From positions 1 through 64,000 of the forward strand of contig CAVQMB010000017.1 of the NCBI GenBank assembly GCA_963713445.1: a stretch of DNA of 64,000 nt, in the 5' to 3' direction. The translations under genes were made by a program, and so were the position numbers. Source of the DNA: CAVQMB01 sp963713445. GTDB lineage: Bacteria > Pseudomonadota > Gammaproteobacteria > Competibacterales > Competibacteraceae. The first letter of the stretch is position 1; the number at the start of each line of letters is the position of its first letter. Shown piece by piece: positions 49,512-58,857 of the stretch. The notes under the pieces were generated by a model, which worked only from the letters and a program-made list of their open reading frames with translations, was not told the DNA's origin and made no database searches.

Positions 49512-51503
49512 ATGCCTGCACGTCGAGACAAGGCGAATGCGGTTCGAGCGCTGAGCATGGACGCGGTGGAGCGAGCGGGGTCGGGACATCCTGGGATGCC
49601 GCTGGGGATGGCCGACATTGCCGAGGTGCTGTGGAGTGATTACTTGCGCCACAACCCGGGTAATCCGCAGTGGGCGAACCGCGACCGGTTTGTGGTCTCC
49701 AACGGTCACGGCTCGATGCTGCTGTATGCGCTGCTGCATCTGAGCGGCTATGACCTGCCGCTGGAGGAGATTGAACATTTCCGGCAATGGGGCTCGAAGA
49801 CCCCGGGGCATCCCGAGTTCGGAGAGACGCCGGGCGTGGAGACCACCACCGGTCCGCTGGGCCAGGGGCTGGCCAATGCCGTGGGCATGGCGCTGGCCGA
49901 ACGCACTCTGGGTGCCCAGTTCAACCGCCCCGGCCATGCCCTCATCGACCACTACAGCTATGTACTGGTCGGCGACGGCTGCCTGATGGAAGGCATCTCG
50001 CACGAGGCGTGCTCCCTAGCCGGACGGCTGGGGCTGGGAAAGCTCATCGTGCTCTACGACGACAACGGCATTTCCATCGACGGCGAAGTCAAGGACTGGT
50101 TCAGCGACGATACGGCGAAACGCTTCGAAGCCTACGGGTGGCAGGTGATTCCGGCCATCGACGGTCACGACCCCGTGGCGATCGGGGCGGCACTGGAGGC
50201 TGCGCGGGCCGAACCCGACCGGCCCAGCCTGCTGTGTTGCCGTACCGTGATCGGCTATGGGGCGCCGCATAAGGCCGGCACCGCCGGCGTGCATGGGGCT
50301 CCCCTGGGCGCCGAGGAGATCCGCGCTACCCGTGAGCGGCTCGGCTGGCACCACCCGCCGTTTCACATCCCAAGCGAGCTCTACCAGGCCTGGGACGCGC
50401 GCGCCCGCGGTGCCCAGCAGGAAGCCGCCTGGAAGGCGCGCTTTGCGACCTATCGCGAGGCCTATCCCGAGCTTGCTGGTGAGCTGGAAAGGCGCCTGCG
50501 CGGAACGCTACCCGCGCAGTGGGCCGAGCACGTGGCCGCTGCCGTCGAAGCTGGCGCTGCCCAGGAAAAACCGCTGGCCACACGGGTCGCCTCGCAGCGG
50601 GCGCTGGATGCCTACGGCCCGGTGCTGCCGGAACTGATCGGTGGTTCGGCCGACCTCACTGGCTCCAACAACACCCTCTGGCACGGCGCCCGGGTGCTCA
50701 CCGAAGATCCCGCTGGCAACTATCTCCATTTCGGCGTACGCGAATTCGCGATGGCCGCGATGATGAACGGCCTCGCCCTGCACGGGGGCTTCATCCCGTA
50801 TGGCGGCACCTTCCTCATCTTCTCCGACTACGCCCGTAACGCCATCCGCCTGAGCGCGCTGATGCGCCAGCGGGTAATCTACGTGCTTACCCATGACTCC
50901 ATCGGTCTGGGCGAAGATGGCCCCACCCACCAACCGGTCGAACAGCTCGCCAGTCTGCGCCTGATCCCGCAGCTGCACGTCTGGCGCCCGGCCGACGGCA
51001 CCGAGACCGCCGTGGCCTGGGCGGCGGCACTGGCGCGCAATGACGGACCCAGCGTGCTGGCGCTAAGCCGCCAGGGCCTGCCGGCGCTCGAGCGAAGTGC
51101 CGGGCAGCGCGCGGAAATCCAGCATGGTGGCTACATCCTGCACGAACCAGCGACACCGCCCGAGGCGATTATCATTGCCACCGGCTCCGAAGTTTCGCTG
51201 GCACTGCAGGCTGCCGCGGCGCTCAACAACAGGGGGCGGGCGGTGCGGGTGGTATCGATGCCTTGTGCGGAGGTCTTCGAGCAGCAGGAGCGGGCCTATC
51301 GCGAGCAGGTATTGCCCTCCCACGTCGAGCGACGGCTGGTGATCGAGGCTGGCGCCACGGGTGGCTGGTACCGCTATGCTGGCGGTCGGGGCACCGTCCT
51401 GGGGCTCGACCGTTTCGGGGCCTCGGCCCCGGCAGCGGTGCTGTTCGAGCGCTTTGGCTTCTCGCTCGATCACGTCGTGGCTGAACTGACAGCGTTATTC
51501 TGA
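49512..51503 (+). CDS. tkt: Transketolase
   Basis: This 663-residue ThDP enzyme moves two-carbon units in the pentose-phosphate and Calvin pathways. The N-terminal part has ANAVRALSMDAVERAGSGHP, GHGSMLLYALLHLSGYDL, TTGPLGQGLANAVGMALAER and GDGCLMEGISHEA with LYDDNGISIDG for ThDP and Mg. The PYR domain has LIGGSADLTGSNNTLW and FGVREFAMAAMMNG with the catalytic Glu. DSIGLGEDGPTHQPVEQLAS is the substrate and helical motif. It opens an operon with gap and pgk, the usual order in proteobacteria. Confidence 0.95.
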   Translation: MPARRDKANAVRALSMDAVERAGSGHPGMPLGMADIAEVLWSDYLRHNPGNPQWANRDRFVVSNGHGSMLLYALLHLSGYDLPLEEIEHFRQWGSKTPGHPEFGETPGVETTTGPLGQGLANAVGMALAERTLGAQFNRPGHALIDHYSYVLVGDGCLMEGISHEACSLAGRLGLGKLIVLYDDNGISIDGEVKDWFSDDTAKRFEAYGWQVIPAIDGHDPVAIGAALEAARAEPDRPSLLCCRTVIGYGAPHKAGTAGVHGAPLGAEEIRATRERLGWHHPPFHIPSELYQAWDARARGAQQEAAWKARFATYREAYPELAGELERRLRGTLPAQWAEHVAAAVEAGAAQEKPLATRVASQRALDAYGPVLPELIGGSADLTGSNNTLWHGARVLTEDPAGNYLHFGVREFAMAAMMNGLALHGGFIPYGGTFLIFSDYARNAIRLSALMRQRVIYVLTHDSIGLGEDGPTHQPVEQLASLRLIPQLHVWRPADGTETAVAWAAALARNDGPSVLALSRQGLPALERSAGQRAEIQHGGYILHEPATPPEAIIIATGSEVSLALQAAAALNNRGRAVRVVSMPCAEVFEQQERAYREQVLPSHVERRLVIEAGATGGWYRYAGGRGTVLGLDRFGASAPAAVLFERFGFSLDHVVAELTALF

Positions 51504-51600
51504 TCCCGCGTGCTTGCCAGCCGGCTGTTGCGGCGATCACACTGAGGATGAAGGTCCACAGACACACCGACTACTGCCACAATCCAGAGGGGATGACAGC

Positions 51601-52611
51601 ATGGCTATCAAGGTAGCGATTAACGGTTACGGCCGAATCGGCCGCAACGTGCTGCGAGCATTGTACGAGGCCGGCCGCACCGACGAAATCCGGATCGTCG
51701 CTGTCAACGATCTGGGTGATGCCCAGACCAATGCTCACCTGACCCGCTACGATACCGTACACGGCCGTTTTCCGGGCGACGTCGTGGTCGATGGCGAGGC
51801 GCTGGTGGTCAATGGAGAACGTATCCGGGTGCTGGCTGAACGAGACCCGGCGCGGTTGCCCTGGGACGAGTTGGGCGTCGACGTGGTCTATGAGTGCACC
51901 GGCCTGTTTACCAGCAAGGAAAAGGCCAGTGCGCACCTTCAGGCTGGAGCCAAGAAAGTGATCATATCGGCCCCTGGCGGTAAGGACGTCGATGCCACCG
52001 TCGTCTATGGTGTCAATCACGCAGTGCTCAAGCCCTCGGATACCGTGATTTCGAACGCTTCCTGTACCACCAATTGCCTGGCGCCATTGGTGAAGCCGCT
52101 GCATGCTGCGCTGGGCGTCGAAAGCGGTCTGATGACGACCATCCATTCCTACACCAATGATCAGGTGCTGACCGACGTTTACCATAAGGACTTGCGACGA
52201 GCGCGCTCGGCAACCCAGAATATGATCCCTACCAAGACCGGCGCTGCGGCCGCTGTGGGGCTGGTCCTGCCGGACCTCAACGGGAAACTGGACGGTTTCG
52301 CGATGCGGGTGCCGACCATCAATGTATCGATCGTCGACCTGAGTTTCGTGGCGGGTCGCGAGACGACGGTGGAGGAGGTCAATGGCATCTTGCGGGAGGC
52401 CGCTACGGGCGAGCTCAAGGGGATTTTGGGATATAACACCGAGCCGCTGGTGTCGATGGATTTCAACCACGATGCCCACTCAAGCATCTTCGATGCGACC
52501 CAGACCAAGGCTATCGGTCGGCTGGTCAAGGTGCTGAGCTGGTATGACAATGAGTGGGGCTTTTCGAATCGTATGCTGGATACCACTGTTGCCCTGATGA
52601 ATGCACGGTGA
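51601..52611 (+). CDS. gap: Glyceraldehyde-3-phosphate dehydrogenase
   Basis: This 336-residue enzyme oxidises glyceraldehyde 3-phosphate with NAD(P) and phosphate. The start is INGYGRIGRNVLRALYEAGR. The active-site Cys is in SNASCTTNCLAPLVKPLH near residue 155, with the catalytic His and the loop THSYT-like TIHSYTNDQ. Then come RARSATQNMIPTKTGAA for phosphate sites and WYDNEWGFSNRMLD at the end. Whether it prefers NAD or NADP is not clear from sequence. GAGGGGATGACAGC precedes the ATG at 51601. Confidence 0.95.
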   Translation: MAIKVAINGYGRIGRNVLRALYEAGRTDEIRIVAVNDLGDAQTNAHLTRYDTVHGRFPGDVVVDGEALVVNGERIRVLAERDPARLPWDELGVDVVYECTGLFTSKEKASAHLQAGAKKVIISAPGGKDVDATVVYGVNHAVLKPSDTVISNASCTTNCLAPLVKPLHAALGVESGLMTTIHSYTNDQVLTDVYHKDLRRARSATQNMIPTKTGAAAAVGLVLPDLNGKLDGFAMRVPTINVSIVDLSFVAGRETTVEEVNGILREAATGELKGILGYNTEPLVSMDFNHDAHSSIFDATQTKAIGRLVKVLSWYDNEWGFSNRMLDTTVALMNAR

Positions 52612-52618
52612 CCCGGCC

Positions 52619-53803
52619 ATGACCTCAGTGCATGTCCTGACACTCGACGAGGTCGATCTGACTGGCAAACGGGTCTTTATCCGATCGGACCTCAATGTGC
52701 CGCTCAAGGATGGGCAGATCGTCGATGACACCCGGATTCGCGCCTCGCTACCGGCAATTCTGCGAGGCCTGGAGAGCGGGGCGGCCGTCATGGTGACTTC
52801 TCATCTGGGCCGCCCGGAGGAAGGTAGCTTCGCGGCCGAGTACTCGCTGGCACCGGTGGCTGTGCGGATGGGTGAGCTGTTGGGAAGAGAGGTCCCGCTG
52901 GTGCGCGACTGGGTCGATGGTGTCAGGGTGCAGCCGGGGGATCTGGTGCTGCTGGAGAATTGCCGTTTCAACCAGGGTGAAAAGAAGGATGACGACGCCT
53001 TGGCCCGAAAGCTGGCCGCGCTGTGCGACGTCTACGTGATGGACGCTTTCGGCTCGGCACACCGGGCCCAGGCGACCACCTATGGCATCGCCCGCTATGC
53101 GCCGGTTGCGTGTGCGGGGCCGCTCCTGGCGGCCGAGCTGGCGGCACTGGGCAAGGCCTTGGAGCAGCCCGAACGGCCCCTGGTGGCGATCGTCGGCGGT
53201 TCCAAGGTCTCCACCAAGCTGATGGTGCTGGAGACCCTGCTTGATCGGGTCGATCAACTGATTGTCGGTGGTGGCATCGCCAACACGTTTATCGCTGCGG
53301 CGGGCTATTCGGTCGGCAAGTCACTGTACGAGGCGGATCTGGTCGATACCGCCAAGCGGCTGCTGGCCAAGGCCCGCGAGCGTGGCGCGGAGATTCCGGT
53401 TCCGACCGATGTGGTTTGCGCGGTCCGGTTCGCCGCCGATGCCGAGCCAGTGCCGAGAACGGTTGATGCCGTCGGGGCCGAGGAACTGATCCTCGATATC
53501 GGTCCTGAGACAGCCGCCCGCTGTGCAAACATGCTTAAGGGTGCAGGTTCAATAGTCTGGAACGGTCCAGTAGGGGTATTCGAGTTTGATGCCTTTGGCC
53601 GCGGAACCGAGGTGCTGGCGCGTGCGATCGGCGAGTCGGGGGCATTCTCTCTGGCGGGGGGCGGCGATACCTTGGCGGCCATCGCCAAATACGGTATCAG
53701 CTCGCAGATCTCGTATATCTCCACCGGCGGTGGCGCATTCCTGGAGTTTCTTGAGGGCAAGACTCTGCCGGCTGTGGCTATACTGCAGGAGCGTGCTGCC
53801 TGA
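52619..53803 (+). CDS. pgk: Phosphoglycerate kinase
   Basis: This 394-residue two-domain kinase makes ATP from 1,3-bisphosphoglycerate. It has FIRSDLNVPLKDGQIVDDTR for substrate, SHLGRPEEG, LLENCRFNQGEKKDDDALA, YVMDAFGSAHRAQATTYG, AIVGGSKVSTKL and WNGPVGVFEFDAFGRGT with nucleotide loop LAGGGDTLAAIAKYG. The start at 52619 is seven bases after gap. The operon ends at a strong hairpin six bases past this gene, so pyk and fba are not cotranscribed here. Confidence 0.95.
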   Translation: MTSVHVLTLDEVDLTGKRVFIRSDLNVPLKDGQIVDDTRIRASLPAILRGLESGAAVMVTSHLGRPEEGSFAAEYSLAPVAVRMGELLGREVPLVRDWVDGVRVQPGDLVLLENCRFNQGEKKDDDALARKLAALCDVYVMDAFGSAHRAQATTYGIARYAPVACAGPLLAAELAALGKALEQPERPLVAIVGGSKVSTKLMVLETLLDRVDQLIVGGGIANTFIAAAGYSVGKSLYEADLVDTAKRLLAKARERGAEIPVPTDVVCAVRFAADAEPVPRTVDAVGAEELILDIGPETAARCANMLKGAGSIVWNGPVGVFEFDAFGRGTEVLARAIGESGAFSLAGGGDTLAAIAKYGISSQISYISTGGGAFLEFLEGKTLPAVAILQERAA

Positions 53804-53807
53804 TCCG

Positions 53808-53849
53808 GTACGCACAAAGCCAGCCCCTTGAGGCTGGCTTTGTGCGTAC
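53808..53849. terminator. Long hairpin after pgk
   Basis: Perfect 18-bp arms (53808-53825 and 53832-53849) flank the loop CCTTGA. The stem is GC-rich at its loop end. No T-run follows, but its place between convergent genes fits a bidirectional terminator. Confidence 0.75.
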
Positions 53850-53892
53850 TGCGGTTTCAACACTGGTGCACGTCCCTGTGCACCGACACTTC

Positions 53893-56800
53893 TCACTGAT
53901 TCGGAATCACCAGCTTCATGCCGGGCTGGAGCAGGTTGGGGTTGGCCAGCTTGTTGGCTTTGAGGATTGCCTGCCATTGATCGGCATTGCCGTAAAAGTG
54001 CATCGAAATACCCCGCAGTGTGTCTCCGCGCTGCACCACATAGGTCACGGTCAGAGCCTTCTTGAGTGCGCGCTGGGTGGCATTCAGTTGCTGGTCGAGC
54101 AGCGCCCGTTGTTCCTTTAAGTTAGCAATACGGTGTGTACTGACGGCGAGCTGCCCCTGGAGGTCTGCCATTTCCTGGCGGAGCTGCTGACGCTGCTGAT
54201 TGCTCTGCTCCAATGCGCTGGCTTTGTCCTTGAGATCGCCACTAAGCCGGGCGAGCTGGGCCTCACCTTCCATCTGCGCGTGGGCTGCCGCCTCACGCAG
54301 TCGGCTGAACTGCATGGTCAGCTGGGCGGCATGGGCACGGGTGTTGTCCAGCGCCTTTTTGAGGGTGTCAACCTGTTTTTGCAGCTGTGCTTGCTCGGTC
54401 TGTAGACCACTGTACGCCTTGTTACGCTGGCTCAGCTGCTGCTGCAAATCACCGGCCTTTTGTTTGGCGGCAGCTACTTTGCCCTGCAGGTTCCGTCCGG
54501 TGGTTTGAGCCTCCTGCAGGTTACTACTGAGTTGGCTCTGCCGCTTCTGGAGCTGCTGTTTATCCTGCTGCAGGCCGGCAATTTGTTGCTGAAGCTGTTT
54601 CAGGTGCTGGTCACGCTGCTGCAGGTTGGACTGCAGTGCCGCTTTGTCCTGGGTCAATTGCTTGACCTGCTGCCGGGTATCGGCCAGCTTGGCGGTGGTC
54701 TGTTGCTGCGTGGTTTGTGTCTGCTTGAGCCTCTGATCGAGTTGGTCACGAGCCTGTTGCAGTGATTTTTGGGCCGTGGTCAGTTTGTCGAGCTGAGCGT
54801 GGGCCACTTCGAGCTGCTTACTGAGAGCCGCATTTTTGGCAGTCAGCGTTTGCTGGTCCTGTTGCACGCTGGCGAGTTGCTGCTGCAGTTGCTTAACGTG
54901 CTGGTCACGCTGCTGCAGGTTGGACTGCAGTGCCGCTTTGTCCTGGGTCAATTGCTTGACCTGCTGCCGGGTATCGGCCAGCTTGGCGGTGGTCTGTTGC
55001 TGCGTGGTTTGTGTCTGCTTGAGCCTCTGATCGAGCTGGTCACGAGCCTGTTGCAGTGATTTTTGGGCCGTGGTCAGTTTGTCGAGCTGAGTGTGGGCCA
55101 CTTCGAGCTGCTTACTGAGAGCCGCATTTTTGGCAGTCAGCGTTTGCTGGTCCTGTTGCACGCTGGCGAGTTGCTGCTGCAGTTGCTTAACGTGCTGGTC
55201 ACGCTGCTGCAGGTTGGACTGCAATGCCGCTTTGCCCTGGGTCAACTGCTTGACCTGCTGCCGGGTATCGGCCAGCTTGGCGGTGGTCTGGTGTTGCGTG
55301 GCTTGTGTGGCCTTGAGTTGCTGGCCGAGCTGTTTGAGCCGTTGTTGCTGTGTCTGCCTGGTGGCGGTCAACTGATCTATCCGGCTTTGGGCTGCCGCGA
55401 CCTGTTGGCTGAGGTCGGTGTCCCTAGCCTTGAGCTGGTGCTTGGCTGCGGTCAGTTTCCGTAGGCTGGCGGCCAGCTGGGCCTGGAGTTGCTGCTTGTC
55501 CTGTGTTGCAGTGTTCAGACTCTGCTGTAGTTGCTGTTGATCGGCCTGAGTCTCGGCGAGACTATTGCGGGCGCTTTTGAGATCGCCCGTTAGCTTGGCT
55601 TGCTGTGCCTTCATCTGAGCGTTGAGTTGCTGACTGGACGTCAGCTTGTTCTGCACGCCGGTCAGTTGTTGCTCAAGTTGTTTACGGCGGGCCAGGCTTT
55701 CTTGCAGCGCTGCCGTCCTGTCTTTGAGAGCACTGCCGAGCCGGGCAAGCTGGGCCTCACCTTCCATCTGCGCATGGGCTGCCGCTTCACGCAGTCGGCT
55801 AAACTGCATGGTCAGCCGGGCGGCGTGGGCGCGGGTATTGTCGAGTGCCTTGTGCAGCGTGGCGGCATTGGCTTGCGCGGCGGTGCGGGCTCGCACTTGC
55901 TGTTGCAGCTGCTGCTTAAGTGCGTCAATTTCCTGGTCGTACGCCACGAGTGTGTGTTGCAGAGGCTGCCGCGCTTCCTGGGCCTGCGCCAGCGTCATAT
56001 TGAGTTCACTCAGCCGCTGCCGGAGACCCTGTTGGCCTTGGCGCAGGGTATTGATCCGCTGCTGAGCATTCTTGAGCTGCGTGCTTCTCTTCGTTAGTTC
56101 GGCCTGCACTTGGCTCAGGTTGTCGGCCAGTTGGTTGCGTTGGCCGCGCACGTTGCTGAGGCCGGCTTGTCGGTGCTGTAACTGGGATTTGAGTCGACTG
56201 GTTTCAGTAGTCGCCTGCCGGAGCTGCTGTTGCAACGTGGTCAGTTGGTCATGCAATGCACGGCGTTTGGCTCGACTCCGCTGCAGTGTCTGGCTGGTCG
56301 CCGTCAGCTCCTGCTGAAGCGTGTCAACCTTGTCTGCCAGCGTCTGTTGGTCGCCTTGCGCTGCGGTCAGTGCCTTCTGCTTGGCGTTCAGTTGCCGGGT
56401 GAGTTGGGCCGCGTGCTGCTGGATCTTAGTCAGCTCAGCGGCGGTCTGTCGCTGTTGGCTGATTGCCTGCTGGCGCTGTTGCCCGAGTCGGGTTTGGTCC
56501 TGTTCGGCCTGCTGTAACTGGTTCTTGAGCTGGCTGACCGTGGTGGCCAGAGTATGACGTGCCGCCTCGGCCTGGCTTTGGGCAGCTTGGGCTTGCTGTA
56601 ACTGGTTCTGCAAGGCGGTTTTCTGGTTCTGTTGATCTTGCAGGATACGGGCCAGCCATTGCTGGATGTCATTACCACTTCCATCGGGCTTGGATAACGT
56701 CTGGCGGATGGCATCCAGTTCGGAATCACGGCTGGCGAGCTCAGCCTTGAGCTTGTCGCGCCGGTCCTGTAGCGCGCTGAGCTGGTTGTGGACCTGGGCG

Positions 56801-58713
56801 AGGTCGCTGGTCAGCTGTTGCCGGGCCTGCTTGGCCTGGTTGAGTTGCTGCCGCAGCGACTTTGTTCGGGCGCGTGCCTGCTCGCGTGCGGCAGCGACCG
56901 TCTTCAGTTGGCTTTGGGCTTGCTGCAGCGTCGCGTTACGGGCAGCGAGCGTTTGATGTACCTCGTCAAGCCGGCCCTTGAGGTCGCTGATGGCCTGTTG
57001 TTGTGCCATCAATGCGGTTTGCAGCTCCTGCTGTCTGTTATGAGCGTGCTGCAACGTGTGCTGGAGCTTTGTCCGGCTGATCTTCAACTGCTGGGTCGTC
57101 TGTTGGAGAGCGTTATCGCGCACCGCGAGCGTTTGTTGCAGCTGAGTCAGCCGGCTTCTCAGGCTGCTGACGGTATGCTGCTGTGTCGCCACTGCTTTCT
57201 GTAGCGTTTGTCGCTCGCCACGGGCATTGTTCAGTGTCTGCTGGAGTTGCTTCTGGCCGCTGGCAAGCTGTTGCTGGTGCTGGCGGGTGCTGGCAAGTTT
57301 CTGCTGCAACTGCCGGCTGTGTTCGTTACTGGCCTGCAGTTGCAGCTGTATTTGCTTGAGCTGATCGTGCGCCTGGTCACGCTGTTGGGCGGCCGTGGCC
57401 AGCTCTTGGCCGAGCTGCTGGGACTGCTGGCGACTATGCGCCAATTGCTGCCGGGCCTGGCTGAGCCGGGCCTGCTGCTGGGAGAGGTTCTTGTGGAGTA
57501 GCCTGGCACGTTCGCCAAGACCGTCCACCAGCTGGCGCGTGGCATGAAGCGATTGCAAGAGTTTATCGTTTTTGATCTGGGTCTGAGCCAGCATGTCACG
57601 GGTTGCGAGTGCCGCACCCTGACGTCTGACCAGCTGGTCGCGCAATGCATGGCTGTGCTTGAGCAGTTCGGCCAGGTTCTCATGCACGGCATTGATTTCA
57701 GCTTCCAGGCCATTCTTGCGCTTTTCCATTTGCGCCAAGGCCGCGCGGGCGTCGACCAGCTTGTGGCGCTGCTCAGCCAGGCCGGTCCGTAGTTGCTTGG
57801 TAGAGATTAGCAGGCTGGTTAGCTGTTTATGAGTCCGGGTCAGGTTGAGTTGCAATTGACCGATGCTGACCTGCAGGGTTTTGCGCTCACCGGTGAGCTG
57901 CTCAACCTGCTGCCGCAAACGGGCGCGGTCCTGGCGCAGTCTCTGGTTGGCACTGCGGGCGCTGACCAATGCCTGGTGGTCAGCGGATTGCTGGCGTTGC
58001 AGCTTGTCTCGTTGACGGCTCAGTAGTTGGCTGGTGTGCTGGAGTGTTATGTGGCGCCGCCGCAATTGCGTTAACCGCCGCGACAGGGCTTCGTTGTGCG
58101 CGCTGCTGGCAGCCAGTTGCTGATTGCTCGCCGTCAGGGCGGTCTGCTGGTCCGCCGCCCGTTGTTGTTGCCGGAGCCGGGCATCCTTTTGTTGACCAAG
58201 ACTGCGAACCAACGCCGCTATTCGGATTCGCGCCTGGGCCATTTGGTGGTCGCGCTGGCTGAGTTGTCGCTGCAGAGCGGCGACGTTCTTGCGCAGCTGT
58301 TGTGTAGCGCGCGCCAGGTGGTCGCGCTCGTCTTGCACGCTGCTCAGGGTCTGGTGCAGCGCCTGCGCAGTGGTGGCGCTATCGGCCGCCTTGTTCCGAG
58401 CGGCTTGCAACTGCGTTGTCAGTTTGCTTTGGGTTTGCTGCAAAGCTTGCAGGCGTTTGCTTAGGGTCTGGTTGCGTTGCTGGCTTTGGTCCAGTTTGCC
58501 GGACAGCGTCTTGTTATTCTGCTGGACGTCCGTCAGCGTTTTGTGCAGTCCGTCGACTTCGTTTTTGCGCTGAGCGAGCTCGGTTTTCAGTTGATTGCGT
58601 TCGGCGGTCCGTGCCTTTAACTCCTGTTCGGTCTTGCTGGGGCCACAGCCGGCCAGTGCCAGGATCAGGGGAATGATCAGCCAGGGCATTGCGCTTCGGC
58701 GCAAGTGGTACAT
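53893..58713 (-). CDS. Giant coiled-coil LysM lipoprotein with tandem 98-residue repeats
   Basis: This 1606-residue protein starts with a lipoprotein signal (MPWLIIPLILALAGC, Cys23), with Gly at +2, so it probably reaches the outer membrane. Nearly all the rest is Gln/Leu/Ala-rich heptad coiled coil. The last 50 residues are a LysM domain (YVVQRGDTLRGISMHFYGNA, LQPGMKLVIPNQ), which would hold peptidoglycan. A 294-bp unit recurs at 54604-54897, 54898-55191 and partly to about 55295. It encodes 98 residues, exactly 14 heptads. A second repeated block (ALDNTRAHAA.LTMQFSRLRE) occurs twice, near 54240-54345 and 55735-55850. GAGGAG lies before the ATG at 58713. It may be a very long tether between envelope layers. 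I know no characterised homologue. Confidence 0.85.
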   Translation of the reverse strand: MYHLRRSAMPWLIIPLILALAGCGPSKTEQELKARTAERNQLKTELAQRKNEVDGLHKTLTDVQQNNKTLSGKLDQSQQRNQTLSKRLQALQQTQSKLTTQLQAARNKAADSATTAQALHQTLSSVQDERDHLARATQQLRKNVAALQRQLSQRDHQMAQARIRIAALVRSLGQQKDARLRQQQRAADQQTALTASNQQLAASSAHNEALSRRLTQLRRRHITLQHTSQLLSRQRDKLQRQQSADHQALVSARSANQRLRQDRARLRQQVEQLTGERKTLQVSIGQLQLNLTRTHKQLTSLLISTKQLRTGLAEQRHKLVDARAALAQMEKRKNGLEAEINAVHENLAELLKHSHALRDQLVRRQGAALATRDMLAQTQIKNDKLLQSLHATRQLVDGLGERARLLHKNLSQQQARLSQARQQLAHSRQQSQQLGQELATAAQQRDQAHDQLKQIQLQLQASNEHSRQLQQKLASTRQHQQQLASGQKQLQQTLNNARGERQTLQKAVATQQHTVSSLRSRLTQLQQTLAVRDNALQQTTQQLKISRTKLQHTLQHAHNRQQELQTALMAQQQAISDLKGRLDEVHQTLAARNATLQQAQSQLKTVAAAREQARARTKSLRQQLNQAKQARQQLTSDLAQVHNQLSALQDRRDKLKAELASRDSELDAIRQTLSKPDGSGNDIQQWLARILQDQQNQKTALQNQLQQAQAAQSQAEAARHTLATTVSQLKNQLQQAEQDQTRLGQQRQQAISQQRQTAAELTKIQQHAAQLTRQLNAKQKALTAAQGDQQTLADKVDTLQQELTATSQTLQRSRAKRRALHDQLTTLQQQLRQATTETSRLKSQLQHRQAGLSNVRGQRNQLADNLSQVQAELTKRSTQLKNAQQRINTLRQGQQGLRQRLSELNMTLAQAQEARQPLQHTLVAYDQEIDALKQQLQQQVRARTAAQANAATLHKALDNTRAHAARLTMQFSRLREAAAHAQMEGEAQLARLGSALKDRTAALQESLARRKQLEQQLTGVQNKLTSSQQLNAQMKAQQAKLTGDLKSARNSLAETQADQQQLQQSLNTATQDKQQLQAQLAASLRKLTAAKHQLKARDTDLSQQVAAAQSRIDQLTATRQTQQQRLKQLGQQLKATQATQHQTTAKLADTRQQVKQLTQGKAALQSNLQQRDQHVKQLQQQLASVQQDQQTLTAKNAALSKQLEVAHTQLDKLTTAQKSLQQARDQLDQRLKQTQTTQQQTTAKLADTRQQVKQLTQDKAALQSNLQQRDQHVKQLQQQLASVQQDQQTLTAKNAALSKQLEVAHAQLDKLTTAQKSLQQARDQLDQRLKQTQTTQQQTTAKLADTRQQVKQLTQDKAALQSNLQQRDQHLKQLQQQIAGLQQDKQQLQKRQSQLSSNLQEAQTTGRNLQGKVAAAKQKAGDLQQQLSQRNKAYSGLQTEQAQLQKQVDTLKKALDNTRAHAAQLTMQFSRLREAAAHAQMEGEAQLARLSGDLKDKASALEQSNQQRQQLRQEMADLQGQLAVSTHRIANLKEQRALLDQQLNATQRALKKALTVTYVVQRGDTLRGISMHFYGNADQWQAILKANKLANPNLLQPGMKLVIPNQ
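54604..55295. repeat. Tandem 294-bp coding repeats (about 2.4 copies)
   Basis: Units start at 54604, 54898 and 55192. The first two are almost identical over the whole unit, and the third matches for about 100 bases and then diverges. Near-identity at DNA level implies recent duplication or gene conversion. Confidence 0.85.
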
Positions 58714-58857
58714 CGCGCTTCTCCTCATTCGGTCGGTGCGTCAGTGGTGAGCCGGCCAGGCCCAACGATTATTACGGCACACGGATGACACTATATTCTA
58801 TAAGTTTACGAAGTCGCTGCCACGCCGGGACGGTCAGCCTGACCCGCGATCCGATGT

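Noticed and set aside
54604..55295. Possible CRISPR-like array because of regular repeats
   Set aside because: The period is 294 bases, units are coding throughout and there are no short repeats with unique spacers.
54133..58464. Many plus-strand Leu/Cys-rich frames opposite the coiled-coil gene
   Set aside because: They are antisense translations of CAG/CTG-rich heptads, and their apparent repeats come from the sense repeats.
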